A stretch of 64,000 nucleotides of DNA from Streptomyces xinghaiensis S187 (GTDB taxonomy: Bacteria; Actinomycetota; Actinomycetes; Streptomycetales; Streptomycetaceae), in assembly GCF_000220705.2 (NCBI RefSeq), contig NZ_CP023202.1, positions 62,001 through 126,000 of the forward strand. The letters run 5' to 3'. Positions 34,938 through 43,672 of this stretch are shown here, piece after piece (position 1 is the first letter of the stretch; each line of letters opens with the position of its first letter). The translations under genes and the position numbers were made by a program. Below the pieces are notes generated by a model. That model made no database searches and was not told where the DNA came from. It saw nothing but the letters and a program-made list of their open reading frames with translations.

Positions 34938-35546
34938 TCAGGACCGGGGGCGGGCGAACCAGGCCGCGCCGTCCTTCATCGCCGTGAAGGCGACGACCAG
35001 ACCACCCGCGATGATCCACAGCAGGCCGGGCGGGAAGAAGTAGATGCCGGAGACGATCATCAGTGCTCCCACGACGATCGCGGCGATCCGGACACCGCTG
35101 CCGCCCTTGCCGAACTTGGCGGCGACCACGATCTCCGCGATCGACAGGATCAGCGCGAAGGCCCCGAGCCCGAGCAGGAGCCCGGCCGATATGCCGTCCT
35201 GCAGGCCCCCCTGCTCCTCCACGGCTTCGCGTACCTCGCTGTTGTTGAGCAGGGCGCCGCCGGCCGTCATGAACAGACCGCCGATGAGGCCCAGTCCGCC
35301 GAAGACGAAGAGCAGCACCCGTGCCGTCTTCAGGGTGCCGGACATCTGCTCCGGCATCTGGTTGCCGCCGGGATACCCGCCATAGGGCTGCCCGGGCTGC
35401 TGCGGGTAGGGTGCCTGCCCGTACCCCTGCCCGGGCTGCTGCGGATAGGGCGCCTGCCCGTATCCCGGCCCGGGCTGCTGGGGGGACGAAGGGTACTGCC
35501 CGCCCTGGGGCGGGCCGTACGGGTTGTTCGGACCCGTATCGCTCAT
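34938..35546 (-). CDS. Pro/Gln/Gly/Tyr-rich tetraspan membrane protein
   Basis: The 202-residue protein from ATG 35546 has a disordered N-terminus of about 70 residues with a repeated unit GQGYGQAPYPQQP. At the DNA level the 39-bp unit runs 35391-35429 and 35430-35468, plus a partial copy. Three to four membrane helices follow (LLFVFGGLGLIGGLFMTAGG; LLLGLGAFALILSIAEIVV; IAAIVVGALMIVSGIYFF; LLWIIAGGLVVAF). A small periplasmic loop with NNSEVREAVEEQGG lies between the first two. No family is named with certainty; this plan is common in Streptomyces and may be linked to differentiation or envelope. Confidence 0.8.
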   Translation of the reverse strand: MSDTGPNNPYGPPQGGQYPSSPQQPGPGYGQAPYPQQPGQGYGQAPYPQQPGQPYGGYPGGNQMPEQMSGTLKTARVLLFVFGGLGLIGGLFMTAGGALLNNSEVREAVEEQGGLQDGISAGLLLGLGAFALILSIAEIVVAAKFGKGGSGVRIAAIVVGALMIVSGIYFFPPGLLWIIAGGLVVAFTAMKDGAAWFARPRS

Positions 35547-35838
35547 GTCCGCATCCTTCCGGGAGTTTTCACATCACGACTGCCCTGTGCTGATCTCTTG
35601 AACCTATCGCGCACAACTTCCGCCCGTCAGGGGCCGGTACCCCTCACATCGCGATCCTCACGAAGCTGACGGCACGTCAGGTCGGTCCGCGAAAACGGCC
35701 TTCTCCACGCACCCGGGGCTCAGCGGCCGTCAACGGCCGTGAGCGGCGGAGGGCGGCGGAGGGCGGGGCGAAGACGGCGGGGCGGAACGGCTCCCGCCAC
35801 AGAGGTGGCGTCGTCCGTCCGGCCGGCGCCGCCCGGTG

Positions 35839-36201
35839 TCAGTCGCCGGCCGCCAGCACACCGGCCAGGGCCGCCAGGACGGACGGCTCGACCCGGTAGT
35901 ACACCCAGGTGCCGCGCCGTTCGGAGGTGAGCAGTCCGGCCTCCCGCAGCTTCTTGAGGTGGTGGCTGACCGTGGGCTGCGAGACGCCGACATCCGAGAT
36001 GTCACAGACGCAGGCCTCCCCGCCGGGGTGCGAGGCCACCAGGGAGAACAGCCGCAGCCGGACCGGGTCGCCCAACGCCTTGAACATCGCCGCGGTGCGC
36101 CCGGCCCCCTCGGCGGTCAGCGCGCGCCGGCTCAGCGGCGGGCAGCACGGGACCACGGGCTCCGCCACCGGCGTACGCGCCGGACCTCCGGAATTCGACA
36201 T
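35839..36201 (-). CDS. ArsR/SmtB-family transcriptional regulator
   Basis: The 120-residue winged-helix repressor has the recognition helix VSQPTVSHHLKKLREAGL and the wing RRGTWVYYRVE. Metal/arsenic sensing Cys residues are present in ACVCDISD (the alpha-3 site C-x-C of ArsR) and in the N-terminal PCCPP. It should bind As(III) or a soft metal and release DNA. No ars transporter or reductase is next to it. GACGTATGTC upstream (about 36193-36205) could be its own operator. Confidence 0.9.
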   Translation of the reverse strand: MSNSGGPARTPVAEPVVPCCPPLSRRALTAEGAGRTAAMFKALGDPVRLRLFSLVASHPGGEACVCDISDVGVSQPTVSHHLKKLREAGLLTSERRGTWVYYRVEPSVLAALAGVLAAGD

Positions 36202-36315
36202 ACGTCAATCCTTACAGCCGCCCCGCCGCGGGACAAGGTGCCGCCGCGGCGCCCTTCACCCAGCGGATCGCACCCGCCCGGCCCGGACGTGCGGGGCCCG
36301 GCCGGCGGCCGCACG

Positions 36316-36573
36316 ATGAGTCCTATGACCGAGATCAACGAACCGCTCGTCGAGGCCCCGCCGATCGTGGTCTGGCCCGTCACCCCGGGGGAGCCGCCGT
36401 TCCGCCTGGTGGAGATCCGGGGGGAGGCCGTCGGCAGGGCCGAGTCGATCGTGGACGTCGTCACCCTCGCCCACGACGCCGGGCTGGCGCACGTCGATCT
36501 CGACGACCCCGCCGTGGTCCGGTGGGTGGGCGGCGGCAAGTACACCTGGGCGCCGCACCACGGGTTCCTGTGA
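36316..36573 (+). CDS. Conserved small protein, unknown function
   Basis: The protein is 85 residues from ATG 36316 (82 from ATG 36325). PPIVVWPVTPGEPPFRLVEIRGE looks like a beta-rich start, followed by AESIVDVVTLAHDAGLAHVDLDDPAVVRWVGGG, a helical second half with a conserved aromatic end (KYTWAPHHGFL). Small proteins of this type are frequent in Streptomyces, with no known role. It diverges from the ArsR gene and converges on the hemerythrin gene. Confidence 0.6.
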   Translation: MSPMTEINEPLVEAPPIVVWPVTPGEPPFRLVEIRGEAVGRAESIVDVVTLAHDAGLAHVDLDDPAVVRWVGGGKYTWAPHHGFL

Positions 36574-36595
36574 TCCCGCGCCGGCCCGCCGGATC

Positions 36596-36629
36596 CCCCC
36601 GCCCCGCCGCCCCCGCCGCCGGGCGGGGG
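36596..36629. terminator. Possible bidirectional hairpin between convergent genes
   Basis: CCCCCGCCC (36596-36604) pairs with GGGCGGGGG (36621-36629); it lies between the stops at 36573 and 36631. Confidence 0.45.
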
Positions 36630-36630
36630 C

Positions 36631-37191
36631 TCAGAGCCTCCCGCGCCCGCTCAGGGCGTCGCGGGCGCGGTCGACGAGCCCCGCCCCCGGGTCGAGAAGA
36701 CGGTTGGCGGGCGGGGTGTCGGGGGCGCCGGGGTGCGGGCGGGTGGGGGCGGTCCGCTTGGCCCGGCGGATCTTGCCGCCCAGCTCCTGCAGCCGTTCGG
36801 CGGAGCAGACCTCGCGCAGCCGGGCGAAGAGGTGCCGCTCCTCGTCGTGGATGTGCGCGGTCACCTCGCTGATCAGCCGGATGACGAGCCCGTCGAAGTC
36901 CGGGTCGTCGGGCCTGCGGTCCTCCAGGTCCTTGAGGAGCCGTTCCACCTCGGCGTGGTCGGCGATCTCCTTGTCGGCGAGCGCGGCGCCGCCGGGCACA
37001 CGCCGGCGCACCTCCGGATACAGGTACTGCTCCTCGGCGACCGCGTGCCGGACGAGTTCCATGGTGATCCGGTCCAGCACCTGCCTGCGCTCGGGGCGGC
37101 CGGTGGGGACGCCCTGCAGACTCTCGAACAGTTCGTCGACCTCACGGTGATCGGCCGTCAGTTCCGCGATGGCGTCCTCACCGTGGTTCAT
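36631..37191 (-). CDS. Hemerythrin HHE-domain protein
   Basis: The 186-residue protein from ATG 37191 is a four-helix HHE protein: His residues in LTADHREVDELF, LVRHAVAEEQYLYPEV, ADHAEVERLL and AHIHDEERHLFARL match the diiron ligands of hemerythrins. The last 45 residues are a disordered basic/Pro-rich tail. Such proteins bind iron and oxygen or NO and act in redox stress. A sigma-B-type promoter (37272-37296) lies about 75 bases upstream of the expected transcript start, in line with osmotic/oxidative stress control in Streptomyces. Confidence 0.9.
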   Translation of the reverse strand: MNHGEDAIAELTADHREVDELFESLQGVPTGRPERRQVLDRITMELVRHAVAEEQYLYPEVRRRVPGGAALADKEIADHAEVERLLKDLEDRRPDDPDFDGLVIRLISEVTAHIHDEERHLFARLREVCSAERLQELGGKIRRAKRTAPTRPHPGAPDTPPANRLLDPGAGLVDRARDALSGRGRL

Positions 37192-37271
37192 GCCCGCCTG
37201 CCCCTGCCTGGTGGTCGGATACGTCACCGGCCGCCGGACGGCACCGTCCGCCGGCGGACCGCGGGCGCCGG

Positions 37272-37296
37272 GTACCCCCGCACCGCACTCCCACAC
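37272..37296 (-). promoter_or_regulatory. Sigma-B-like promoter of the hemerythrin gene
   Basis: On the minus strand GTGT (37293-37296), a 15-base spacer and GGGTAC (37272-37277) match the Streptomyces sigma-B consensus GNNT-N14-16-GGGTAY exactly. Confidence 0.6.
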
Positions 37297-37420
37297 CCGC
37301 CGGGCACGCGCACGCCCGGCGGTCCGGGCATCCGGCCGGGCGCCGATCCGGCCGCAGCGATATCCTATAGTCTCATTTATCCGTATTGCCGTGAATGACT
37401 GCTATCGGAAAGAGCGTGTC

Positions 37421-39508
37421 ATGGCCTCAGCCCATCCGCCGGGGCTGCTCCGCCGGCTGCCCCGGCTGCTGCGGAGCCCGGACCCGCAGGCCATGCTCGC
37501 CGTCCTGACCGAGGACCGGGAGGAGGACGGCGAGCCGGCGCCACTCGTGCCCGAGCGCACCCGGATATACGTCGAGGGCGCCGCGCGCACCGAGGTGTTC
37601 CCCGCCGGCTCCGGACCCGGGCCCGCGAACCGGGCGTTCGACGAGGCGGTCGCGGAGGTGATGCGCACCGGACGGCCCCTGCGCGCCGGCGGACCGGAGA
37701 CCCCCGTGGCGCTGCTGCCGCTGTCCGCCGACGGCCGGGTCGCCGGCGTCCTGGCGGCGGGGCTGCGGTCCGCGGACCCGGCAGAGGGCTCCCCCGACGA
37801 CTCGGCCCTGCAACTGCTGGCCGACACCTGCGCGGTACGGCTGAACAGCCTCGCCCACCGTTCCGTCGAACTCCTGTCCGAGGCGGCGCGGGCCACCCGG
37901 ACCGGGGGCTTCGCCTGGGACCTCTCGCGGAACTCCGTCCGCTGGGACGAGCGGGCCTGCGACATCTACGGCGTCGACCCGGCCGAGTTCGACGGTGACG
38001 AGGAGGCGTTCTTCGGCTCCCTCCACCCGGACGACGTCCCGGTGGTCCAGGCGGCCATCGCGGAGGTGACCGAGGCCGCCGTCACCTCGCCCGGGTCGGG
38101 CCCGGCCGGCGACACCGGCTCCTACCGGCTGCACTACCGCGTCGTCCACCCGGACGGCAGCCAGCACCCCGTGCTCGAACACGGCCGGGTGGTCCTGGAC
38201 GAGGAGGGACGCCCCACCCGCGCCCTGGGGCTGGTGCTGCGGAGTCCGCCCGGTATGACGCCGGCCATGCCCTCCCTCTCCCCCGACCGCTCGCGGGACG
38301 CCTTCCTCTTCAGCCTGACCCGGGCGCTCTCCAAGGCCGTGACCGTACGGGACGTCGCCCGGGTCATGACCGATCTGACCCGTCCCGCGCTGGGCGCCGC
38401 GAACGTCACCATCGGCGTCGTCGAGCACGGCGGGCTGAAGATCATCGGCCGGACCCCCGTCGCCCCGGAACTGCGCCATCTGCACCGGCCGGCCCGCCGG
38501 GCCATGGAACTGGCGCTGACGCAGGAGGAACCGCTGTTCCTGGAGGACCTCAACCGGCTGCGCGGCACGGGGGTCCCCGATCTGGGCGCCACCGGCCCCG
38601 TGCCACCGCGGGCCTGGGTCGTGCTCTCGCTCTCCTCCTCCGAGCGCCCCACCGGCGCCTGTCTCATCTCCTTCTCCGGCCCGCGCCACTTCGACCCGGG
38701 CGAACGCACCTTCTACACCGCCGTCGCGGCGATCCTGACGCAGAGTCTCGAACGCGCCCGGATGTTCGACTCCGAGCACCAGCGGGCCAGCGATCTCCAG
38801 ACGGCGATGCTCCCCCGCCGCCTGCCCCCGCTCCCGTCACTCGCCACCCACGCCCGCTACCTCCCGGGCACGAGCGAGATGAACGTCGGCGGGGACTGGT
38901 ACGACGTGCTGCCGCTCGCGGACGGCACCGCGGCCCTGGTGATCGGGGACGTCCAGGGGCACGACGCCCACGCCTCGGCGGTCATGGGCCAGCTCCGCGT
39001 CATCCTGCGCACCTGCGCCGAGGCCGGGATGAACCCCGGCAGTGTGCTCGCCCGGGCCAACCGCGTCCTGGCCGATCTCGACACCGGCCGCTTCGCCACC
39101 TGCGCCTATCTCGTCCTCGACCCCTCCGACGGCTCCCTGGAGGGGGCCCGGGCGGGACACCCCCACCCTCTGCTGGTCTCCCCCGGCACGGCCGGCGAAC
39201 TCCGGCTGGCGGGCGGCCCGCCGCTCGGCGTCATGCCGCACGCGCGGTACGGGACGACCAGGGCGCGCCTCGCCGACGACGAGACACTCGTCCTCTTCAC
39301 GGACGGCCTGGTGGAACGGAAAGGCGCCGACCTCGACGTCTGCATCGCACAGATGCGCAACGATCTCCACCACTGGATGCGGGACACCGAACAGGAGTAC
39401 GGCCGTCTCGTGGGCCCGGAAGAGGTCACGGACTTCCTTCTCCGGGATGACGGTGATCCGGGCCGTTCGGACGACGTCGCCCTTCTCGCGGTGCGCCGCA
39501 CCGGCTGA
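37421..39508 (+). CDS. PAS/GAF-domain SpoIIE-family protein phosphatase
   Basis: The protein has 695 residues from ATG 37421. An N-terminal GAF-like region (about 1-145) is followed by a PAS domain (about 150-275; WDLSRNSVRWDERACDIYGV, SLHPDDVPVV) and a second GAF region (about 285-440). The C-terminal SpoIIE/PP2C domain (about 450-695) begins LQTAMLPRRLPPLPS and has metal-binding GGDWYDVLPL, GDVQGHDAHASAVMG and DDVALLAVR. The GDVxGHD change (normally GDVxGHG) is noted. It likely dephosphorylates an anti-anti-sigma factor in response to a small ligand or redox signal. It is monocistronic; no kinase or antagonist is adjacent (the STAS protein at 47923 is 8 kb away). Confidence 0.9.
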   Translation: MASAHPPGLLRRLPRLLRSPDPQAMLAVLTEDREEDGEPAPLVPERTRIYVEGAARTEVFPAGSGPGPANRAFDEAVAEVMRTGRPLRAGGPETPVALLPLSADGRVAGVLAAGLRSADPAEGSPDDSALQLLADTCAVRLNSLAHRSVELLSEAARATRTGGFAWDLSRNSVRWDERACDIYGVDPAEFDGDEEAFFGSLHPDDVPVVQAAIAEVTEAAVTSPGSGPAGDTGSYRLHYRVVHPDGSQHPVLEHGRVVLDEEGRPTRALGLVLRSPPGMTPAMPSLSPDRSRDAFLFSLTRALSKAVTVRDVARVMTDLTRPALGAANVTIGVVEHGGLKIIGRTPVAPELRHLHRPARRAMELALTQEEPLFLEDLNRLRGTGVPDLGATGPVPPRAWVVLSLSSSERPTGACLISFSGPRHFDPGERTFYTAVAAILTQSLERARMFDSEHQRASDLQTAMLPRRLPPLPSLATHARYLPGTSEMNVGGDWYDVLPLADGTAALVIGDVQGHDAHASAVMGQLRVILRTCAEAGMNPGSVLARANRVLADLDTGRFATCAYLVLDPSDGSLEGARAGHPHPLLVSPGTAGELRLAGGPPLGVMPHARYGTTRARLADDETLVLFTDGLVERKGADLDVCIAQMRNDLHHWMRDTEQEYGRLVGPEEVTDFLLRDDGDPGRSDDVALLAVRRTG

Positions 39509-39755
39509 CATCCGCCCGCTCTCGTTGAATTCCCGCGCACCGCCGGAATACCACCTGCGCCATTCGGGTGACACTCATTTGCGTTCCGGCCGCGCCCGTA
39601 CAAGAGTCGAACTCACCGTCAGCCGGCGTCGCGTGCTATCAAGACGACGCAGCACGATGCCACCCCGCCGGTCGAGGCATCGGCGTGCTGCGCGAAAACC
39701 GGCGGACACATCCATTCCGACGTTGCCGACGCCGGTGGCGGAGAGGCGAATACTC

Positions 39756-41519
39756 ATGGTCTCGGACACCCAGACGCGAGAAGTTCCGGCCGGACCGAGG
39801 CCCAGGACGCCGGGGAGAGTGATCGTCGACTGGCTGACCACTACCGACCACAAGAAAATCGGCGCCCTCTACATGGTCTCGTCGTTCATCTTCTTCGTGA
39901 TCGGCGGAATCCTGGCTCTCGCCATCCGGGCCGAACTGGCCCGGCCCGGCACGCAGATCCTCTCGAACGAGCAGTACAACCAGGCGTTCACCATGCACGG
40001 CACCGTCATGCTGCTGCTGTTCGCCACACCTCTGTTCGCCGGTTTCACCAACGCCATCATGCCGCTGCAGATCGGCGCGCCGGATGTCGCCTTCCCCCGG
40101 CTGAACATGTTGTCGTACTGGCTCTTTCTCTTCGGATCGCTGATCGCCCTCGCCAGTTTCCTCACCCCGCAGGGGGCCCCCGACTTCGGCTGGTTCGCCT
40201 ATACGCCGCTCTCCCGCGAGGAGTACTCACCGGGCGTCGGCGGCGACATGTGGATCATGGGCCTGGCGATGTCCGGCTTCGGCACCATCCTGGGCGCCGT
40301 CAACTTCATCACCACCATCGTCTGCATGCGGGCCCCGGGCATGACGATGTTCCGGATGCCGATCTTCGTCTGGAACACCCTGCTCACCAGCGTCCTGATC
40401 ATCCTGGTCTTCCCCGTGCTGGCCGCGGCCCTGTTCGCGCTGGAGGTGGACCGCCTCTTCGGGGCCCACATCTACGACCCGGCGAACGGCGGGGCGCTCC
40501 TGTGGCAGCATCTCTTCTGGTTCTTCGGGCATCCCGAGGTCTACATCATCGCCCTGCCGTTCTTCGGCATCGTCACCGAGGTCATCCCCGTGTTCAGCCG
40601 GAGGCCGATCTTCGGTTATGTCGGCCTCGTCGGCGCGACACTGGTGATCACCGGTCTCTCCGCCTCGGTGTGGGCGCACCACATGTTCGCCACCGGCGGG
40701 GTGCTGCTGCCGTTCTTCTCCTTCATGTCCTTCCTCATCGCGGTGCCGACCGGCGTGAAGTTCTTCAACTGGATCGGCACCATGTGGAACGGCTCGCTGT
40801 CGTTCGAGACGCCCATGCTGTGGGCGCTGGGATTCCTGGTCTCCTTCCTCTTCGGCGGTCTGACCGGCGTGCTGCTCGCCTCTCCGCCGCTCGACTTCCA
40901 TGTCACCGACGGCTATTTCGTCGTCGCGCACTTCCATTACGTGATCTTCGGGACCGTGGTGTTCGCCATGTTCGCCGGTTTCCACTTCTGGTGGCCGAAA
41001 TTCACCGGGAAAATGCTGGACGAGCGGCTGGGGAAAATCCACTTCTGGACGCTCTTCATCGGCTTCCACACCACCTTCCTCGTCCAGCACTGGCTCGGTG
41101 TCGAGGGGATGCCCCGCCGTTACGCCGACTATCTCGCGGCCGACGGGTTCACGCTGCTGAACACCATCTCGACCATCGGCTCCTTCCTGCTGGGGCTCTC
41201 CACGCTGCCGTTCCTCTACAACGTCTGGCGGACGACCAAGTACTCACCGAAGATCCTGGTCGACGACCCCTGGGGCTACGGCCGCTCGCTGGAGTGGGCG
41301 ACCTCCTGCCCGCCGCCCCGGCACAACTTCCTCACCCTGCCGCGGATCCGCTCCGAGTCCCCGGCCTTCGACCTGCACCACCCGGATCTCGCCCTCATCG
41401 ACGAGGAGGAGAACACCGGGCGCAGGGACATGATCGAGCCCGGCAGGGGCGCCGCCCCACCGCTCGGCGACGACCGCGGCCCGGGCCACGGTCACGCCGA
41501 CGGCCGCGGCAGGAGCTGA
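39756..41519 (+). CDS. ctaD: Cytochrome c oxidase subunit I (CtaD paralogue)
   Basis: The 587-residue protein starts at ATG 39756 after GGAGAGG. All catalytic residues are visible: low-spin heme His in FTMHGTVM, FFGHPEVYII with the Cu-B His and cross-linked Tyr, WAHHMFATG with the His pair, and VAHFHYVIFG with the heme a3 and heme a His residues. About twelve membrane helices span residues 30-510. The C-terminal tail (about 525-587) is hydrophilic and His/Gly-rich. Streptomyces genomes often hold one ctaD in the main ctaCDFE cluster and a second isolated copy. Here no subunit II, III or assembly gene is adjacent, so it is probably the isolated copy. Confidence 0.95.
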   Translation: MVSDTQTREVPAGPRPRTPGRVIVDWLTTTDHKKIGALYMVSSFIFFVIGGILALAIRAELARPGTQILSNEQYNQAFTMHGTVMLLLFATPLFAGFTNAIMPLQIGAPDVAFPRLNMLSYWLFLFGSLIALASFLTPQGAPDFGWFAYTPLSREEYSPGVGGDMWIMGLAMSGFGTILGAVNFITTIVCMRAPGMTMFRMPIFVWNTLLTSVLIILVFPVLAAALFALEVDRLFGAHIYDPANGGALLWQHLFWFFGHPEVYIIALPFFGIVTEVIPVFSRRPIFGYVGLVGATLVITGLSASVWAHHMFATGGVLLPFFSFMSFLIAVPTGVKFFNWIGTMWNGSLSFETPMLWALGFLVSFLFGGLTGVLLASPPLDFHVTDGYFVVAHFHYVIFGTVVFAMFAGFHFWWPKFTGKMLDERLGKIHFWTLFIGFHTTFLVQHWLGVEGMPRRYADYLAADGFTLLNTISTIGSFLLGLSTLPFLYNVWRTTKYSPKILVDDPWGYGRSLEWATSCPPPRHNFLTLPRIRSESPAFDLHHPDLALIDEEENTGRRDMIEPGRGAAPPLGDDRGPGHGHADGRGRS

Positions 41520-41526
41520 GGCCGGC

Positions 41527-41880
41527 GTGCGGCCCGATCGCGAGGAGATCAACGCCGGGCTCGCCCAGTTGGAGGGATACCTCCGGGGACGGACCCATAT
41601 CGCCGACGCGCGGACCGAGGCCGAGGCGTTCGCCGACCGCATGCCGTGGCTGACGACTGCTCAGCGCGAGGAGATCGTCGGCGGCTACGTCGAGGACCGG
41701 CTCGCTCTCACCCGGCGCCTGCTGGAGCACATCCTGCAACGCTCCGCCGAGCTGCGGGCCGAGTACACCGCCCGCTACGCGTCGCTGCGCCGCCGGGTGC
41801 TGTGCACGGCCGTCGCCGCGGTGCTCGGGGCACTGGCGCTGAGCGTCTGGGCGCTGACCGTCGCCGGTCTCAGCCGGTAG
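41527..41880 (+). CDS. Small tail-anchored protein downstream of ctaD
   Basis: The 117-residue protein from GTG 41527 begins eight bases after the ctaD stop, so it is in the same operon. Residues 1-90 are charged and helical (EEINAGLAQLEGYLRGR, AEAFADRMPWLTTAQREEIV), and the last 25 form one membrane helix (TAVAAVLGALALSVWALTVAG). It could be a small assembly or stabilising factor for the isolated oxidase. I know no named family for it. Confidence 0.75.
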   Translation: MRPDREEINAGLAQLEGYLRGRTHIADARTEAEAFADRMPWLTTAQREEIVGGYVEDRLALTRRLLEHILQRSAELRAEYTARYASLRRRVLCTAVAAVLGALALSVWALTVAGLSR

Positions 41881-41892
41881 CCCGCACGGGCC

Positions 41893-43227
41893 TCAGCCGC
41901 TCGCGGGCGCGCCGAAGGTCGTCCAGGCCGCCCGGTCCGGTACGGGGCACACGGGGCGGCCGGCGACGGCGTTGAGGATGGTGGCGGCGCGCCAGGCGCC
42001 CAGGGTGAGGTCGGGGGCGCCGACCCCGTGCGTGTGCAGTTCGGCGTTCTGCACGTAGAGGGAGCCGGTGACGGCCGGGTCGAGCGCCACCCGGTACTCG
42101 CCGTCGATCCGGTACCGGCCCCGGTCGTCCCAGTCGACGAGGCCGGCCACCGGGTCGAGGAAGGCGGGGCGGACGGCCGCGTAACCGGTGGCCGCGACGA
42201 CGGCCGAGGTGCGTACCTCGAACCGGCTGTCCTGCTGGGCGTGGTGGCAGCGCAGCAGGAAGCCCCCGGTCACCGCCTCCGCCCCGGTGATCTCGACGCC
42301 GGGGTGCAGGGCGGCGCGGGGTTCGGTGCCGCCGATGGTGCGCTCGTACAGCGCGTCGTGGATCTCGGCGAGGGTCTCCTCGCTGACGCCCTTGTAGAGC
42401 TGCCACTGCTCGCGGACGAGCCGGTCCCGCACCTCCGGCGGCAGTCCGCGGAAGTAGCGGATGTAGTCGGGGGTGAAGTGCTCCAGGCCGATCTTGGAGT
42501 ACTCCATGGGCGCGAAGGCGGGGGTACGGGCGAGCCAGCGGACGTACGGACCGCCGGCGCCGTCACCGTCCTGGTGACGCAGCAGGTCGAGCACCACCTC
42601 GGCGCCGGACTGGCCGGCGCCGATCACCGTGACGTCGTCCTCGGCGGCCAGGCGGGCGCGGTGGGTGCGGTAGTCGGCGCTGTGCAGGACCCGGCCGCGG
42701 TGCCCGGCGGCCGTCAGCGGGCGCAGCACCTCGGGGAGCACCGGTTCGGTCCCGACGCCCAGCACGATCCGCCGGGCGGCCACCGGGGAGCGGCGGCCGG
42801 CCGCGGACCGGTGCTCCACCCGGAAGACGCCGGCCGGGCCGTCCCACTCCACCGAGGTGACCTCGGCGTCGAAGCGGCAGGACGGCAGGCGCTCGGCGGC
42901 CCAGCGGCAGTAGTGGTCGTATTCGCGCCGGGGGATGTGGAAGCGCTCGGAGAAGAAGAACGGGAACATCCGGTCGTGCGCCCGCAGGTAGCTGAGGTAC
43001 GACCAGGGGCTGGTGGGGTCGGCCATGGTCACCAGATCGGCGAGGAAGGGCACCTGGAGAACCGTTCCCTCCAGGAGCAGGCCGGGGTGCCAGGAGAACC
43101 GGGGCCGGGCGTCCAGGAAGAGGGTGCGCAGTTCGGGCACGCCGTCGGCCAGGGCGGCCAGGGAGAGGTTGAACGGGCCGATGCCGATGCCGACCAGGTC
43201 GTAGGGGTGCCCGGCCGCCGCGGTCAC
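41893..43227 (-). CDS. Siderophore-type lysine/ornithine/diamine N-monooxygenase
   Basis: The 444-residue flavoprotein hydroxylates the terminal amine of Lys, Orn or a diamine, the first step of hydroxamate siderophores. FAD site GIGIGPFNLSLA near 13, NADPH site VIGAGQSGAEV near 200, and the substrate/FAD ATGYA motif near 345 are in the order expected for IucD/SidA/DesB/PvdA. DHYCRWAAERLPSC and YSKIGLEHFTPDYIRYF also match this group. GTG 43227 is the start. No decarboxylase, acyltransferase or NIS/NRPS synthetase adjoins it, so the gene is an orphan; its product may depend on a remote cluster. A weak iron-box-like half-site is 213 bases upstream. Confidence 0.9.
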   Translation of the reverse strand: MTAAAGHPYDLVGIGIGPFNLSLAALADGVPELRTLFLDARPRFSWHPGLLLEGTVLQVPFLADLVTMADPTSPWSYLSYLRAHDRMFPFFFSERFHIPRREYDHYCRWAAERLPSCRFDAEVTSVEWDGPAGVFRVEHRSAAGRRSPVAARRIVLGVGTEPVLPEVLRPLTAAGHRGRVLHSADYRTHRARLAAEDDVTVIGAGQSGAEVVLDLLRHQDGDGAGGPYVRWLARTPAFAPMEYSKIGLEHFTPDYIRYFRGLPPEVRDRLVREQWQLYKGVSEETLAEIHDALYERTIGGTEPRAALHPGVEITGAEAVTGGFLLRCHHAQQDSRFEVRTSAVVAATGYAAVRPAFLDPVAGLVDWDDRGRYRIDGEYRVALDPAVTGSLYVQNAELHTHGVGAPDLTLGAWRAATILNAVAGRPVCPVPDRAAWTTFGAPASG

Positions 43228-43672
43228 CGCCGTCCCCCCGCCGGGCCGGCGGTGCCGGCGGACGCGGTGGGGTCCGCCGCCGGTGCCGCGGACGCCGCCC
43301 GTACGGAGCGTCCGGCCGCTTCGGGACGGCCCGCGGGAGCGGGCGGTGTGCGCGGGACGGTGCGGGGGACGGCGGCGTCCGGACGGTGCAAGGGCTCTCC
43401 CGGGAGGAGGGGTGCCGGACTGGGCTCACCGGCGGAAATCCAAGAGAGGCTAACCGGCCGGGCCAGGGATTCCAAGCGGGCCAACTCCCCCGCGCGGGTG
43501 CCCGGTTCGGGGACGGGCCGGTCCGGCCGCGCACAGCGGTGGGGCCCCGGCCCGGCAGCCGGGGCCCCACCGCTGTGGTCCGCGCCCCCGCGGGGGCGCT
43601 TCCGGGCGGCCTGCCATCGTGGAGGGGGAACCGCGGCCTCGCCACCCGGGTGTGCCGGCCGGACCCGGCCGC
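43228..43672. other. Upstream region of the N-hydroxylase, with partial iron box and terminator
   Basis: No supported gene. On the minus strand GGTTAGCCT (43447-43455) is a good half iron box, but the other half is degenerate. An 86-codon frame (43224-43484) ends in a GTGA overlap with the hydroxylase start yet begins at TTG without a ribosome site and looks low-complexity; I do not accept it as a gene. The terminator of the next gene occupies 43532-43577. Confidence 0.5.
43532..43577 (-). terminator. Perfect 20-bp hairpin terminator of the SRPBCC gene
   Basis: 43532-43551 pairs perfectly with 43558-43577 around a CCGGCA loop, about 95 bases after the SRPBCC stop on the minus strand. Confidence 0.88.

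Noticed and set aside
43224..43484. 86-codon frame overlapping the N-hydroxylase start (GTGA)
   Set aside because: It starts at TTG without a ribosome site and is low-complexity Pro/Ala/Arg.
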